A stretch of 46,666 nt of DNA from Microbacteriaceae bacterium PS02332. GTDB taxonomy: Bacteria; Actinomycetota; Actinomycetes; Actinomycetales; Microbacteriaceae. The stretch lies in contig JASCOJ010000007.1 in NCBI GenBank assembly GCA_029959645.1, positions 1 through 46,666 on the forward strand, given 5' to 3'. Under the pieces are notes generated by a model. The model had not been told where the DNA came from. It saw only the letters and a list, made by a program, of their open reading frames with translations, and made no database searches. The stretch's first letter is position 1. Every line of letters starts with the position of its first letter. Positions 8,767-15,981 of this stretch are shown one piece after another. Position numbers and translations under genes: made by a program.

Positions 8767-10386
8767 CTACCCCGCGGGCGGAACGATCGGCGGGAAGGTG
8801 GGGATGTCGAAGTCGATGTCGATCGACGGTGAGGGTCTCGGGATGTTCGGACTCGGCACCAGCGGGTCGGGCGCGGGATCCGCACTCTCCCCGCCGTCGG
8901 TGTCGCCGTCGGGGGTGACCTGGCCTCCCGTGCCGGACGACCGCTCGAGCTCCGCCGTGCGGGAGACGGCGGCGACGAGCTGTGCGCCGGACACGACCAG
9001 GAGGCTCGCGAGCACGACCGCCGGCACCCCGCGCTGCACGAGCCGCCACGCGATGGTGAGCGCGGGGCGGTGACGACGGTCCCAACCCACCGACTCGGCG
9101 ATCGCGACGAGCGCGACGACGGCGGCCACGACGCCGACGACGCCGCGGCCGATCCGGTCGTCGAGGGCGCCCGGCGCCTCCGGCCAGAGGGCGAAGACGA
9201 AGAGCGGCACGAGTTCGACGGGGACCAAGACGGCAGCGCTGCGATGCCGACGAAGGGCCGCCGCGACCATCGTGCCGGGCGCGCGGCGGGCCTCCTGTGC
9301 GGCCTCGTCGGTGGTGCTCTGCGGACGCAGCTGTTCATCGTCGGCGCGGGCCGCGCGCCGGGCGTGCAGACCCTCGACCAGGCGCACGACGAGCCAGCCC
9401 ACCAGGGCGGTCACCAGCAGGTAGGCGCCGAATGCGGCGTCCGCGCCGAGCGCCAGCGTGCCGGCGGTGCCGCAGGCGACGGCGAAGCGACGCCCCCAGC
9501 GCGTCGCCGAGCGGCGCGGACCGGGGGCGTCGCGGGCGGTGCGGACGGTCTCCGGCAGCTTGCTGCGGACCGAGAAGGCCGCGCTGCCCCAGAGCACCAG
9601 GAGCACCAGGGCGCCGACGGTCCACAGGGTGCGCCAGCCGCCGTCGGTCAGGACGACCCCGACGGCGGTCACCACCGGGAGCACCCAGAGCACCGCGTGC
9701 AGCCCGAGCATCCGCCGGCGGACGGCGTCGTCGTAGCGGGCGCGGACGAGCGTGTCGTCGGGCCGGTCGGCGAGCAGGCCCTCGTAGATCTCGATCGACT
9801 GCGTGCCCGACGAGGCGAGGTCGGCCTTCTGCCCGAGGAGCCAGCGGTCGGTCGGCCATCGCTCGAGCCCGGCGTCGACCAGGTGGATCGCCTCCACGGA
9901 GCTCCCCGCGGTGCGCTCGAGCCAGACGGCGACGGCGGTCGACCAGGGCGTCCCGCCACCGGTCCGGGCGAACGCCTCCCGGTAGAGACCGCGGAACCGC
10001 TCGCGGCCCTCGGTGCCGCGGTCGGTGTGGGCGACGGCGACGGCGAGGTGCACGAGGGCGATCGGCTCGCCGGGGCTCTCCTCGAGCACAGCCCTCGCGT
10101 GCTCCTCGACGAGGGACCACTGCCCTGTCTGGGTGGCGGCGTAGGCGATCTCGACGTGCGCCGACGCCGGGTCGTCGGTGGTCGCGAGGGCCGCCTGCGC
10201 GGCATCGATCGCCTCGTTCCACCGCTGCTGGTCGCCGAGCACACGGGAGAGCGCGAGCAGGAGTGCCGGCTCGGTCGGGTCCTGGGCGAGCGCGTCCCGG
10301 ACCATCCGGTCGGCGCGGTCGAGGCGGCCCAGTTGGCGCATCGCGGAGGCACGGTGGACGATCCCGGCCACGTCGGTCGAGGTCAC
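8767..10386 (-). CDS. TPR-repeat multi-spanning membrane protein
   Basis: 539 aa from GTG 10386, which overlaps the AAA+ stop by GTGA. Residues 1-210 are helical tetratricopeptide-like repeats (GRLDRADRMVRDALAQDP, QRWNEAIDAAQAAL). The middle is strongly hydrophobic in about six segments. The C-terminal tail is Pro/Asp-rich with alternating PSP and DIDFDIP motifs and looks extracytoplasmic. No enzymatic motif is seen. Coupling to a AAA+ ATPase that itself has an N-terminal TPR-like segment suggests a membrane-bound ATPase complex in which the TPR domain contacts the ATPase or its client. The 290-base gap to the GH31 gene makes co-transcription with that gene doubtful. Function is unknown. Confidence 0.8.
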   Translation of the reverse strand: MTSTDVAGIVHRASAMRQLGRLDRADRMVRDALAQDPTEPALLLALSRVLGDQQRWNEAIDAAQAALATTDDPASAHVEIAYAATQTGQWSLVEEHARAVLEESPGEPIALVHLAVAVAHTDRGTEGRERFRGLYREAFARTGGGTPWSTAVAVWLERTAGSSVEAIHLVDAGLERWPTDRWLLGQKADLASSGTQSIEIYEGLLADRPDDTLVRARYDDAVRRRMLGLHAVLWVLPVVTAVGVVLTDGGWRTLWTVGALVLLVLWGSAAFSVRSKLPETVRTARDAPGPRRSATRWGRRFAVACGTAGTLALGADAAFGAYLLVTALVGWLVVRLVEGLHARRAARADDEQLRPQSTTDEAAQEARRAPGTMVAAALRRHRSAAVLVPVELVPLFVFALWPEAPGALDDRIGRGVVGVVAAVVALVAIAESVGWDRRHRPALTIAWRLVQRGVPAVVLASLLVVSGAQLVAAVSRTAELERSSGTGGQVTPDGDTDGGESADPAPDPLVPSPNIPRPSPSIDIDFDIPTFPPIVPPAG

Positions 10387-11759
10387 AGCAGCTTTCGGGC
10401 GCGGAGGTAGGCGGCGAGGTCGTCGTAGCGCCCATCGGTGTTCGCGAAGGTGACGACGTTCTTGGCGCTGGCGAGCCAGGCTCCCGTCGAGGGTCGGACC
10501 TCGCGGAGCACGTGCTGGAGGTCGACCATGGTGATCGGCTGCACCTCGCCGGCGCTGATCGAGCGCAGCATGGCCTGCTCGGCGGCCGAGGCGACGAGGT
10601 GCTCCAGGTCGGCGCCCGAGAAGCCGTCGGTGGCCCGCACGAGTCCGGCGACGTCGATGCCGGCGATGGGCCGGCGGGTCAGGTGCATGCGCAGGATCGC
10701 GTCGCGGGCCGGCGCGTCGGGCGGCAGCACGAGCAGGGTGCGGTCGAGGCGGCCGGGGCGCAGCAGCGCCGGGTCGACGTCCCAGGGACTGTTGGTCGCG
10801 GCGAGCACGAAGAGGCCGTCGTTGTCGCTCCCGAGGGAGTCGAGCTCCATGAGCAGCTGGTCGACCATCGCGCGCATGCCCGACCACCCGCTGCCGATGC
10901 CGGAGCGCTTGGCGCCGATGGCGTCGATCTCGTCGAGGAACAGCACCGCGGGCGTGAGTGACCGCGCCTGCTCGAAGAGCGCGTGCAGGTTCTTCTCGGT
11001 CTCGCCGAAGTGCGAGCCGAGCAGGTCGGCGAGGTCGGTGGTGAGGAACCGCGCTCCGAGCTCGCCCGCGATCGCCCGCGCCATGAAGGTCTTGCCGCAC
11101 CCGGGCGGGCCGTAGAGCACGAGCCCGCCGCGCAGGGTCTTGCCGAACGCCGCCGCGAGCTCGGGGTGCCGCATCGGCTCGAGGAAGCTCTCCCGCAGCC
11201 GCTGCTTGACCGCATCGAGGCCGCCGACGTCGGCGAGGGTCACGCGCCCGCCGAGTTCGTCGAGCACCGGGAGCACGTCGTCTCCACCGACGGTCGGCCC
11301 GGCGTCGCCGGCGGCAGATCCCGACGTACCCGGGGTCGAGGAGGTGCTCGGGGCACTGAACGGCGCGGGCACGCCGGTCGCGCCGAGGTCGGACTCGGCC
11401 CGGTGCCAGTCGAAGCCGGCGTCGTCGGCCGGTTCCGCGGAGGAACCGTGCTCGGCGGGCTCGTCGCTCGGCTCCTCGGCCGGCTCGCTAGGGGCCGCGG
11501 GATCGGCGGGCCGGTCGACGACGGGATCCGCGGAGTCCCGGTCGGAGGCGGTGCCGCGCATGGCCGCGCTCGCCCGGGTGAGCAGATCGAGGGCGATCGC
11601 GTCGCCCGGTTCCCGGGCCAGGGCCGTGGCGGCCTGGGTCACGGCCTCCTCGTGGCGTCCGCGCTCGTGCAGCAGCTGGGCCACCTGCAAGCGGAGCGCC
11701 GTGTTCCCCGGATCGGCCTCGAGGGCGGCGAACAGGCTCGAGAACAGAGCGTCACTCAC
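10383..11759 (-). CDS. AAA+ ATPase with N-terminal TPR-like region
   Basis: 458 aa. Residues 1-65 resemble a TPR pair (GNTALRLQVAQLLHERGRHEEAVTQA). An acidic Pro/Glu/Asp/Ser linker follows (about 68-165), then one AAA domain. Walker A is GPPGCGKT (217-224), Walker B VLFLDEID (272-279), sensor 1 is in VLAATN, and the arginine-finger segment is RPGRLDR (about 334-340). The core resembles the CDC48/FtsH/spastin-type single AAA module; no protease or second AAA ring follows. GTG 11759 is chosen because TAGGGT sits exactly at -12 to -7, predicting a leaderless mRNA. It forms a coupled two-gene unit with the TPR membrane protein. The client or pathway is not known. Confidence 0.87.
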   Translation of the reverse strand: MSDALFSSLFAALEADPGNTALRLQVAQLLHERGRHEEAVTQAATALAREPGDAIALDLLTRASAAMRGTASDRDSADPVVDRPADPAAPSEPAEEPSDEPAEHGSSAEPADDAGFDWHRAESDLGATGVPAPFSAPSTSSTPGTSGSAAGDAGPTVGGDDVLPVLDELGGRVTLADVGGLDAVKQRLRESFLEPMRHPELAAAFGKTLRGGLVLYGPPGCGKTFMARAIAGELGARFLTTDLADLLGSHFGETEKNLHALFEQARSLTPAVLFLDEIDAIGAKRSGIGSGWSGMRAMVDQLLMELDSLGSDNDGLFVLAATNSPWDVDPALLRPGRLDRTLLVLPPDAPARDAILRMHLTRRPIAGIDVAGLVRATDGFSGADLEHLVASAAEQAMLRSISAGEVQPITMVDLQHVLREVRPSTGAWLASAKNVVTFANTDGRYDDLAAYLRARKLL

Positions 11760-11765
11760 GCGTTC

Positions 11766-11771
11766 ACCCTA
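11766..11771 (-). promoter_or_regulatory. -10 box, leaderless start of the AAA+ gene
   Basis: TAGGGT on the minus strand with a 6-nt gap to GTG 11759, so transcription should begin at or next to the start codon. Confidence 0.6.
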
Positions 11772-11916
11772 CGCGGTCGCCGTCCCGCGCCGTCGGCACT
11801 CGCCGCGGACGCCGGCGGCCCCTCCGTTGGACGGGCGTCACGATGGGCGGGAGCCGATCGACCCTCGGACGCGGGGGAAGCAGGTGGAGTGGCTTCCGAC
11901 GCGTGGGGGAGGCGAC

Positions 11917-12630
11917 GTGTCGGATGATGGTGCGGTGAACCGGACGGATCGTCTCTACGGCCTCGTGGAGGAACTGCGAGCCGTGTCACCGCGGCCGCGG
12001 AGCGCGCGTCGTCTCGCAGAGCGGTTCGAGGTGCCCGTGCGGACCATCGAGCGGGACCTCGCCGCGTTGCAGCAGTCGGGACTGCCGATCTGGGCGGAGC
12101 CCGGCCGGACCGGTGGGTACGTCATCGACGCGTCAGCGACGCTCGGTCCGGCGGGGTTCACGCTGGACGAGGCCCTCGCGGTGCTGATCGGGCTCGGCGC
12201 GCTCCGCCACAGCCCGTTCCGGCAGTCCGCCCGAACGGCCGCCCGGAAGATGCTCGCGGTCATGCCGGACCGGGACGCAGCACGTGCCAGCGCCTTCGCG
12301 TCGCGGGTGCACTTCCTGGAGAGCGACGAGGACGCGACCGTGCCGGTCGAGTTCGCCGAGGCGCTGCGTGCGGACCGGGTCGTGCAGCTGCGCTACCAGG
12401 ACGCCGGCGGTGCGGAGTCCAGTCGGGACGTCGAGCCGTTGGGGTCGATCGAGAAGGAAGGGCAGTGGTACCTGATCGCGTGGTGCCGGCTCCGACAGGG
12501 TGTGCGGGCGTTCCGCGGCGACCGGATGCTCTCGGTCCGGGTCACCGACGAACGGCCCCCGGCGCGCACGCTCCGCGCCGAGGACCTCGCGATCCAGTAC
12601 GGACGACTCAGGTCCGTCGTCGACGACTGA
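11917..12630 (+). CDS. HTH/WYL-domain transcriptional regulator (YafY type)
   Basis: 237 aa. An N-terminal winged helix (NRTDRLYGLVEELRA... VRTIERDLAALQQSGLPIWAEPGRTGGYVI) is followed by a linker and a C-terminal WYL domain (QWYLIAWCRLRQGVRAFRGDRML). WYL regulators sense a ligand through this domain and usually repress or activate neighbouring genes. GTG 11917 has GGGGGAGG four bases upstream; GTG 11935, just before NRTDRL, is an alternative with no good ribosome site. The VOC protein lies 99 bases downstream on the same strand and may be its target, by position only. Confidence 0.87.
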   Translation: MSDDGAVNRTDRLYGLVEELRAVSPRPRSARRLAERFEVPVRTIERDLAALQQSGLPIWAEPGRTGGYVIDASATLGPAGFTLDEALAVLIGLGALRHSPFRQSARTAARKMLAVMPDRDAARASAFASRVHFLESDEDATVPVEFAEALRADRVVQLRYQDAGGAESSRDVEPLGSIEKEGQWYLIAWCRLRQGVRAFRGDRMLSVRVTDERPPARTLRAEDLAIQYGRLRSVVDD

Positions 12631-12729
12631 ACCGGAGTCGACGTCGTCTGCGGAAACACCGACAGGACGGTGTCGCGACGGCCAGCGACACTGGTGCTTC
12701 CACCTCATCAGCACCAACGCAGGAGCCCC

Positions 12730-13110
12730 ATGTCGTTCGCATCCATCCGCATCGTCACCGACGACCTCGACGGTCTCGTCGCGTTCTACGAGCAGGTCAC
12801 CGGCCAGCAGGCCGAGCGCCCCGCCCCGGTCTTCGCGCAGTTCAGCGGCCCCGGCGCTACCCTCGCGATCGCCAGCACCGCGACCGTCGCGATGCTCGGC
12901 GGCGCGCTCGCGCCTGCGACCAACCGATCCGTGTTCCTCGAGTTCGAGGTCGCTGACGTCGACGGCGACTTCGCCGCGCTCCAGCTCGGGAGCGACGACG
13001 TGGTCCTCGAACCGACCACGATGCCCTGGGGCAACCGCTCCGCGCTGGTCCGTGATCCGGACGGCAACGTCGTCAACCTGTTCAGCAAGCCGACCGCCGA
13101 CCAGGGCTGA
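12730..13110 (+). CDS. VOC (glyoxalase/bleomycin-resistance) family protein
   Basis: 126 aa, a single vicinal-oxygen-chelate module pair: FASIRIVTDDLDGLVAFYEQVTG, then FLEFEVADVDGDFAAL, ending with RDPDGNVVNLFSKP. The substrate cannot be told from sequence; family members include metal-dependent lyases, dioxygenases and antibiotic-binding proteins. ATG 12730 follows AGGAG at proper spacing, which rules out the in-frame upstream ATG at 12670. It may be co-regulated with the WYL regulator just upstream. Confidence 0.87.
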   Translation: MSFASIRIVTDDLDGLVAFYEQVTGQQAERPAPVFAQFSGPGATLAIASTATVAMLGGALAPATNRSVFLEFEVADVDGDFAALQLGSDDVVLEPTTMPWGNRSALVRDPDGNVVNLFSKPTADQG

Positions 13111-13125
13111 CCGGGCCGAACTCAC

Positions 13126-13131
13126 TAACAT
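13126..13131 (+). promoter_or_regulatory. -10 box, leaderless start
   Basis: TAACAT followed by exactly 6 nt and GTG 13138, placing the transcription start at the start codon. Confidence 0.6.
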
Positions 13132-13137
13132 CACATC

Positions 13138-13470
13138 GTGGGTGCAGTTCACCAGACCGAGCCGTCCGACTCCAGGCGGTACACCACAGCACGGATCCTG
13201 CTGGTGTGCTCTGCGGTGGGTTTCGCGATGCTCTGGGCGATCCTCTGGGTGCCCGTGCTGCTGACCGGAGGCGAGGGCAGTCTGCTCCTGTACCCCGTCG
13301 TGTTCCTGCTGGCAGTGGTGCCGTTCGGTGGCGCGTGTTCGGCTCTGGTGCTGGCGAGTCGTTCCCGGAACGCGGGTGACGGCATCCGCAGTGAGTCGGT
13401 CGCCGGTCTGAGCGCCGTTCTGCTCGCCCTGGGGCCGGTCCTGCTCTGGTTCGGACCGGTGGTCGGCTGA
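13138..13470 (+). CDS. Small integral membrane protein, unknown
   Basis: 110 aa with three hydrophobic segments (about 19-41, 48-70 and 88-109) and short polar loops. No recognised motif. GTG is the start, supported by the -10 box exactly 12 bases upstream and by the lack of any ribosome site. It stands alone between the VOC and VanZ genes. Function unknown. Confidence 0.65.
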   Translation: MGAVHQTEPSDSRRYTTARILLVCSAVGFAMLWAILWVPVLLTGGEGSLLLYPVVFLLAVVPFGGACSALVLASRSRNAGDGIRSESVAGLSAVLLALGPVLLWFGPVVG

Positions 13471-13560
13471 ACCGCCGTGCCGCGTGCGGTCTCGATGGCC
13501 CATCGGATAGCTTCCTGCTCCGGCCGTTCCGTCGTGACCGAGTCATCCGGAGGTCGTCAC

Positions 13561-13566
13561 TAGGCT
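13561..13566 (+). promoter_or_regulatory. -10 box, leaderless start of the VanZ gene
   Basis: TAGGCT with a 7-nt gap to ATG 13574. Confidence 0.55.
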
Positions 13567-13573
13567 TCGTCGG

Positions 13574-14149
13574 ATGCCTTCCAACCCGTTCGGCGAGGTT
13601 CCCGTCCTCCCCGTCGCCGTTTTCTTCGGCATCGTCGTGGTCGTCGTCCTGTTGGTGCTCCTCCGACGGGGAGGACGATCCACCTGGCCGCGCTCTGCCG
13701 TCGCGGTGGTGATCGCCGTGTACGCCGCAGGGATCTTCGCGAACACGGTGTTCCCGATCTTCCTCACCCCGGTCACGAGTACGGAGCCGTGGTCGCCTGC
13801 GCTGGCGCTCATCCCGTTCCATGACTACGAAGCCGATGACGCCGTCACCAACGTGGTGGTGTTCATGCCGCTGGGCGTCCTGATCCCGCTCCTGATGCGG
13901 CGGCCGTCGTGGTGGAAGGTGCTGCTCACCGCCGCGGCGGTGAGCCTGACGATCGAGCTCGTGCAACTCGCTGCGCAGCGGCTGTTCTCCGGAGGTCACG
14001 TCGCGGACGTGAACGACTTCATCTGGAACGTCGTCGGCGGAGTCATCGGCTCCGCGATCTTCGCTCTGCTGTCGCGTGTCCCGATCACGTCCGCGGTGGT
14101 CGAGCGCTTCCGGTGGCACGAACGAGACGACCGCACAGACACCGCCTGA
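13574..14149 (+). CDS. VanZ family membrane protein
   Basis: 191 aa. About four to five transmembrane helices. The VanZ-like core is visible as NTVFPIF..., LIPFHDYEADDAVTNVVVFMPLGVLIP, SLTIELVQL and VNDFIWNVVGGVIGS. The founding member gives low-level teicoplanin resistance in enterococci, and most actinobacterial members are of unknown function. It is preceded by its own leaderless promoter and is not obviously in an operon. Confidence 0.88.
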   Translation: MPSNPFGEVPVLPVAVFFGIVVVVVLLVLLRRGGRSTWPRSAVAVVIAVYAAGIFANTVFPIFLTPVTSTEPWSPALALIPFHDYEADDAVTNVVVFMPLGVLIPLLMRRPSWWKVLLTAAAVSLTIELVQLAAQRLFSGGHVADVNDFIWNVVGGVIGSAIFALLSRVPITSAVVERFRWHERDDRTDTA

Positions 14150-14195
14150 CCGGCGAAGCACCGTCCGGTAGCCGGTCGGCAGTCGGACGTGGACG

Positions 14196-14408
14196 TCACG
14201 GCCAGACGCTCACCGCGGCATCGAGGACCTTGAGGATCGCGAGCACGAGCGGCCGGATCAGCCAAGTCCAACACCACCTGAGGGGCTGCGGCAACCACAT
14301 CGGCTGCTCGTACTGTCGCCGCTTCGCGGAGCGTTCCGCGCGCGTGAGCGGCCGAGCGCGCCGGCGTCCCACGCGGTCCTCGGCGGGCGTCGTCGGAGCA
14401 GAGCGCAT
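14196..14408 (-). CDS. Possible small basic membrane-associated protein
   Basis: About 70 aa from ATG 14408 (ATG 14441 is an alternative). The N-terminus is Arg-rich (RVGRRRARPLTRAERSAKRR). The C-terminal half is a Trp-rich hydrophobic stretch (WCWTWLIRPLVLAILKVLD). Third codon positions in this frame are overwhelmingly G or C, as in real genes here, which is the main support. No ribosome site is evident; CAGTCT at -12 to -7 is only a weak -10. No family recognised. Confidence 0.35.
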   Translation of the reverse strand: MRSAPTTPAEDRVGRRRARPLTRAERSAKRRQYEQPMWLPQPLRWCWTWLIRPLVLAILKVLDAAVSVWP

Positions 14409-14655
14409 CGACGAAGACTGGCACCTCTCCCCATCGGTCATCAAGTGGTGCAGCGCTCCGCGACATGACGCCCACGACAGCCTCGAGGAACTGCGCGAGC
14501 TGACCGCGCGTCGGACTGGACTTGCGAAGAGCAGCCGACACACCTGACGCTGGAACGCCTTTCCGCCGGCAGCTGCGGAGTTCGATCACGGGAAGACGCC
14601 AGCCGCCGCATCAGTGCACGCGGCGGCCCCGATCGACTGTCGGACCGTGCCGCGG

Positions 14656-14661
14656 TAGCGT
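14656..14661 (+). promoter_or_regulatory. -10 box, leaderless start of the cold-shock-like gene
   Basis: TAGCGT followed by 6 nt and GTG 14668. Confidence 0.6.
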
Positions 14662-14667
14662 GCGCTG

Positions 14668-14892
14668 GTGCAGATCGTCGACGGCGTGTGTGTCTGGTGG
14701 AGTGACGACGACGGTTGGGGTGCCCTCCGTTCGGACGAGCTCGAGTCGGAGGTGTTCGCGCACTTCTCCGCCGTGAACATGCCCGGCTACCACTCGCTTC
14801 GAGCCGGGCAACGTGTTCGGTTCGAGGTGGAGCCCTACCCACCAGGGCAGGACGGCTACTTCTTCCGCGCGCACAACGTCACGATCACCTGA
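14668..14892 (+). CDS. Cold-shock-domain-like small protein
   Basis: 74 aa, a single OB-fold of the cold shock type. The RNP1 region reads DDGWGAL (KGFGFI in CspA) and RNP2 reads VFAHFSAV (VFVHFSAI), followed by GQRVRFEVE and a final strand FRAHNVTI. Two of the usual RNA-stacking aromatics are changed, so nucleic-acid binding may be altered; this is inference from the family alignment. A two-helix membrane protein starts one base after its stop, suggesting an operon. GTG start is set by the leaderless promoter. Confidence 0.75.
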   Translation: MQIVDGVCVWWSDDDGWGALRSDELESEVFAHFSAVNMPGYHSLRAGQRVRFEVEPYPPGQDGYFFRAHNVTIT

Positions 14893-14893
14893 T

Positions 14894-15091
14894 GTGGACG
14901 CTGCCGACGTCCGGGTCTACGTCGCGACGTTCCCGGTCGCCCTCGTCGCCCTGTGGGTCGCGGCCTCCTCGTTGCGGCTCTGGCGGGAGCAGGTGAGCGC
15001 GACCATCGCGGTGGTCCTCGCGGGGCTGGCCGCCCTCGCTGGCATCGGCGTGGCAGCGCTCGGTGTCGGGAGGTTCGTCTACTTCACCTGA
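14894..15091 (+). CDS. Two-helix small membrane protein
   Basis: 65 aa from GTG 14894, one base after the stop of the cold-shock-like gene. Two hydrophobic helices (about 9-26 and 36-58) separated by RLWREQ. No motif or family recognised. A bidirectional hairpin immediately follows its stop. Confidence 0.6.
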   Translation: MDAADVRVYVATFPVALVALWVAASSLRLWREQVSATIAVVLAGLAALAGIGVAALGVGRFVYFT

Positions 15092-15107
15092 CCCGGTTCC
15101 GGGTCAG
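15088..15107. terminator. Bidirectional terminator hairpin
   Basis: A perfect 20-base palindrome (stem CTGACCCG, loop GTTC, stem CGGGTCAG). It overlaps the stop codons of the convergent 65-aa gene and the CPBP protease gene. Confidence 0.7.
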
Positions 15108-15826
15108 CGCGGCCAGGTGGCGACGACCGCCACGAGGTTGAAGAGGACGTGCGCGAGGATCGCGCCACCGATCCGGTCCGTCATCGCGACGAGCGTGCCG
15201 GTCAGGGCGCCGAGCAAGAACGTGACGACGAAGACCTCGAGGCCGCCGAGCGGTGTCGCGCCGGCACCAAGCAGCAGGTGGAGCAGTGCGAAGAGGAACG
15301 CGGTGAGCAACACGGCGAGGAAGCGCGTGCGGGGCGTCAGTTCCGCTGCCAGTCGACGCTGGAAGAGGCCGCGGAACACGACCTCCTCCAGGATCGGGCT
15401 GACGATCACGACGCCGATGCCCGACACCAGGAGCAGCGCGATGTCGGGGGTGCCGAGCGTCGGCGCCGGCGTGAGACCGGTGGTGCCGGTGAAGGCGATC
15501 GAGAGGAACGCGTCGACCGTCCGGCAGATGATGACGATGCCGATCGCGAAGACGACGTCGCCGACGTCGACACGAAGTCGCGCGAGCAGGCCAGGACGGG
15601 AGGCCCGGCGCAGCACCCAGAGTGCCCCCACTCCGAGGGGTACCCAGACGGCGAAGTCCGCGGCGAGGACCTGCAGGACGGGCGCTGGGATGTGGCCACT
15701 GCGCGAGAAGTTGCCGACGAACCGGGCCAGCAGGACTGCGGCGCCGAGCGCCACCAGCAGGACGACGAGGTCGCGCTGGCGGCTGGTGTCGGGGCCGGCG
15801 GTGGTCGTGTCCGACTCGGTGGTCAT
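15104..15826 (-). CDS. CPBP family intramembrane metalloprotease
   Basis: 240 aa, about seven to eight transmembrane helices. The Abi/CPBP motifs are all present: EExxxR (LEEVVFRG), FxxxH (FALLH) and the third motif HVLFN, which together form the metal site within the membrane. Family members process prenylated or membrane proteins (Rce1-like) or act in bacteriocin self-immunity; the substrate here is unknown. ATG 15826 is chosen because TACGGT sits exactly at -12 to -7; the in-frame ATG at 15940 would run through that promoter. Divergent from the exopolysaccharide operon. Confidence 0.88.
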   Translation of the reverse strand: MTTESDTTTAGPDTSRQRDLVVLLVALGAAVLLARFVGNFSRSGHIPAPVLQVLAADFAVWVPLGVGALWVLRRASRPGLLARLRVDVGDVVFAIGIVIICRTVDAFLSIAFTGTTGLTPAPTLGTPDIALLLVSGIGVVIVSPILEEVVFRGLFQRRLAAELTPRTRFLAVLLTAFLFALLHLLLGAGATPLGGLEVFVVTFLLGALTGTLVAMTDRIGGAILAHVLFNLVAVVATWPR

Positions 15827-15832
15827 GTCGAC

Positions 15833-15838
15833 ACCGTA
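15833..15838 (-). promoter_or_regulatory. -10 box, leaderless start of the CPBP gene
   Basis: TACGGT on the minus strand with a 6-nt gap to ATG 15826. Confidence 0.6.
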
Positions 15839-15981
15839 GAGGACGCGGGAGTCCGAGTGCGGAATACACCCGAGGCCGCCTCGTTCTTGTGGCACTATTT
15901 GAATGCCGTCCGCTAGGAGAATCCTGGCTCGCCTGTGCATGGGACCACGGGAGGACGGATTCGTCGGGGAAGGCGGGCCGC

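Noticed and set aside
7164-8918. 584-codon plus-strand frame opposite the GH31 gene
   Set aside because: Composition is that of an antisense shadow and it ends beyond the GH31 promoter region without any recognisable domain.
15622-15981. Longer start for the Wzz/BY-kinase gene
   Set aside because: The 120 extra codons run antisense through the CPBP protease gene; GTG 15982 has a ribosome site and begins the conserved domain.
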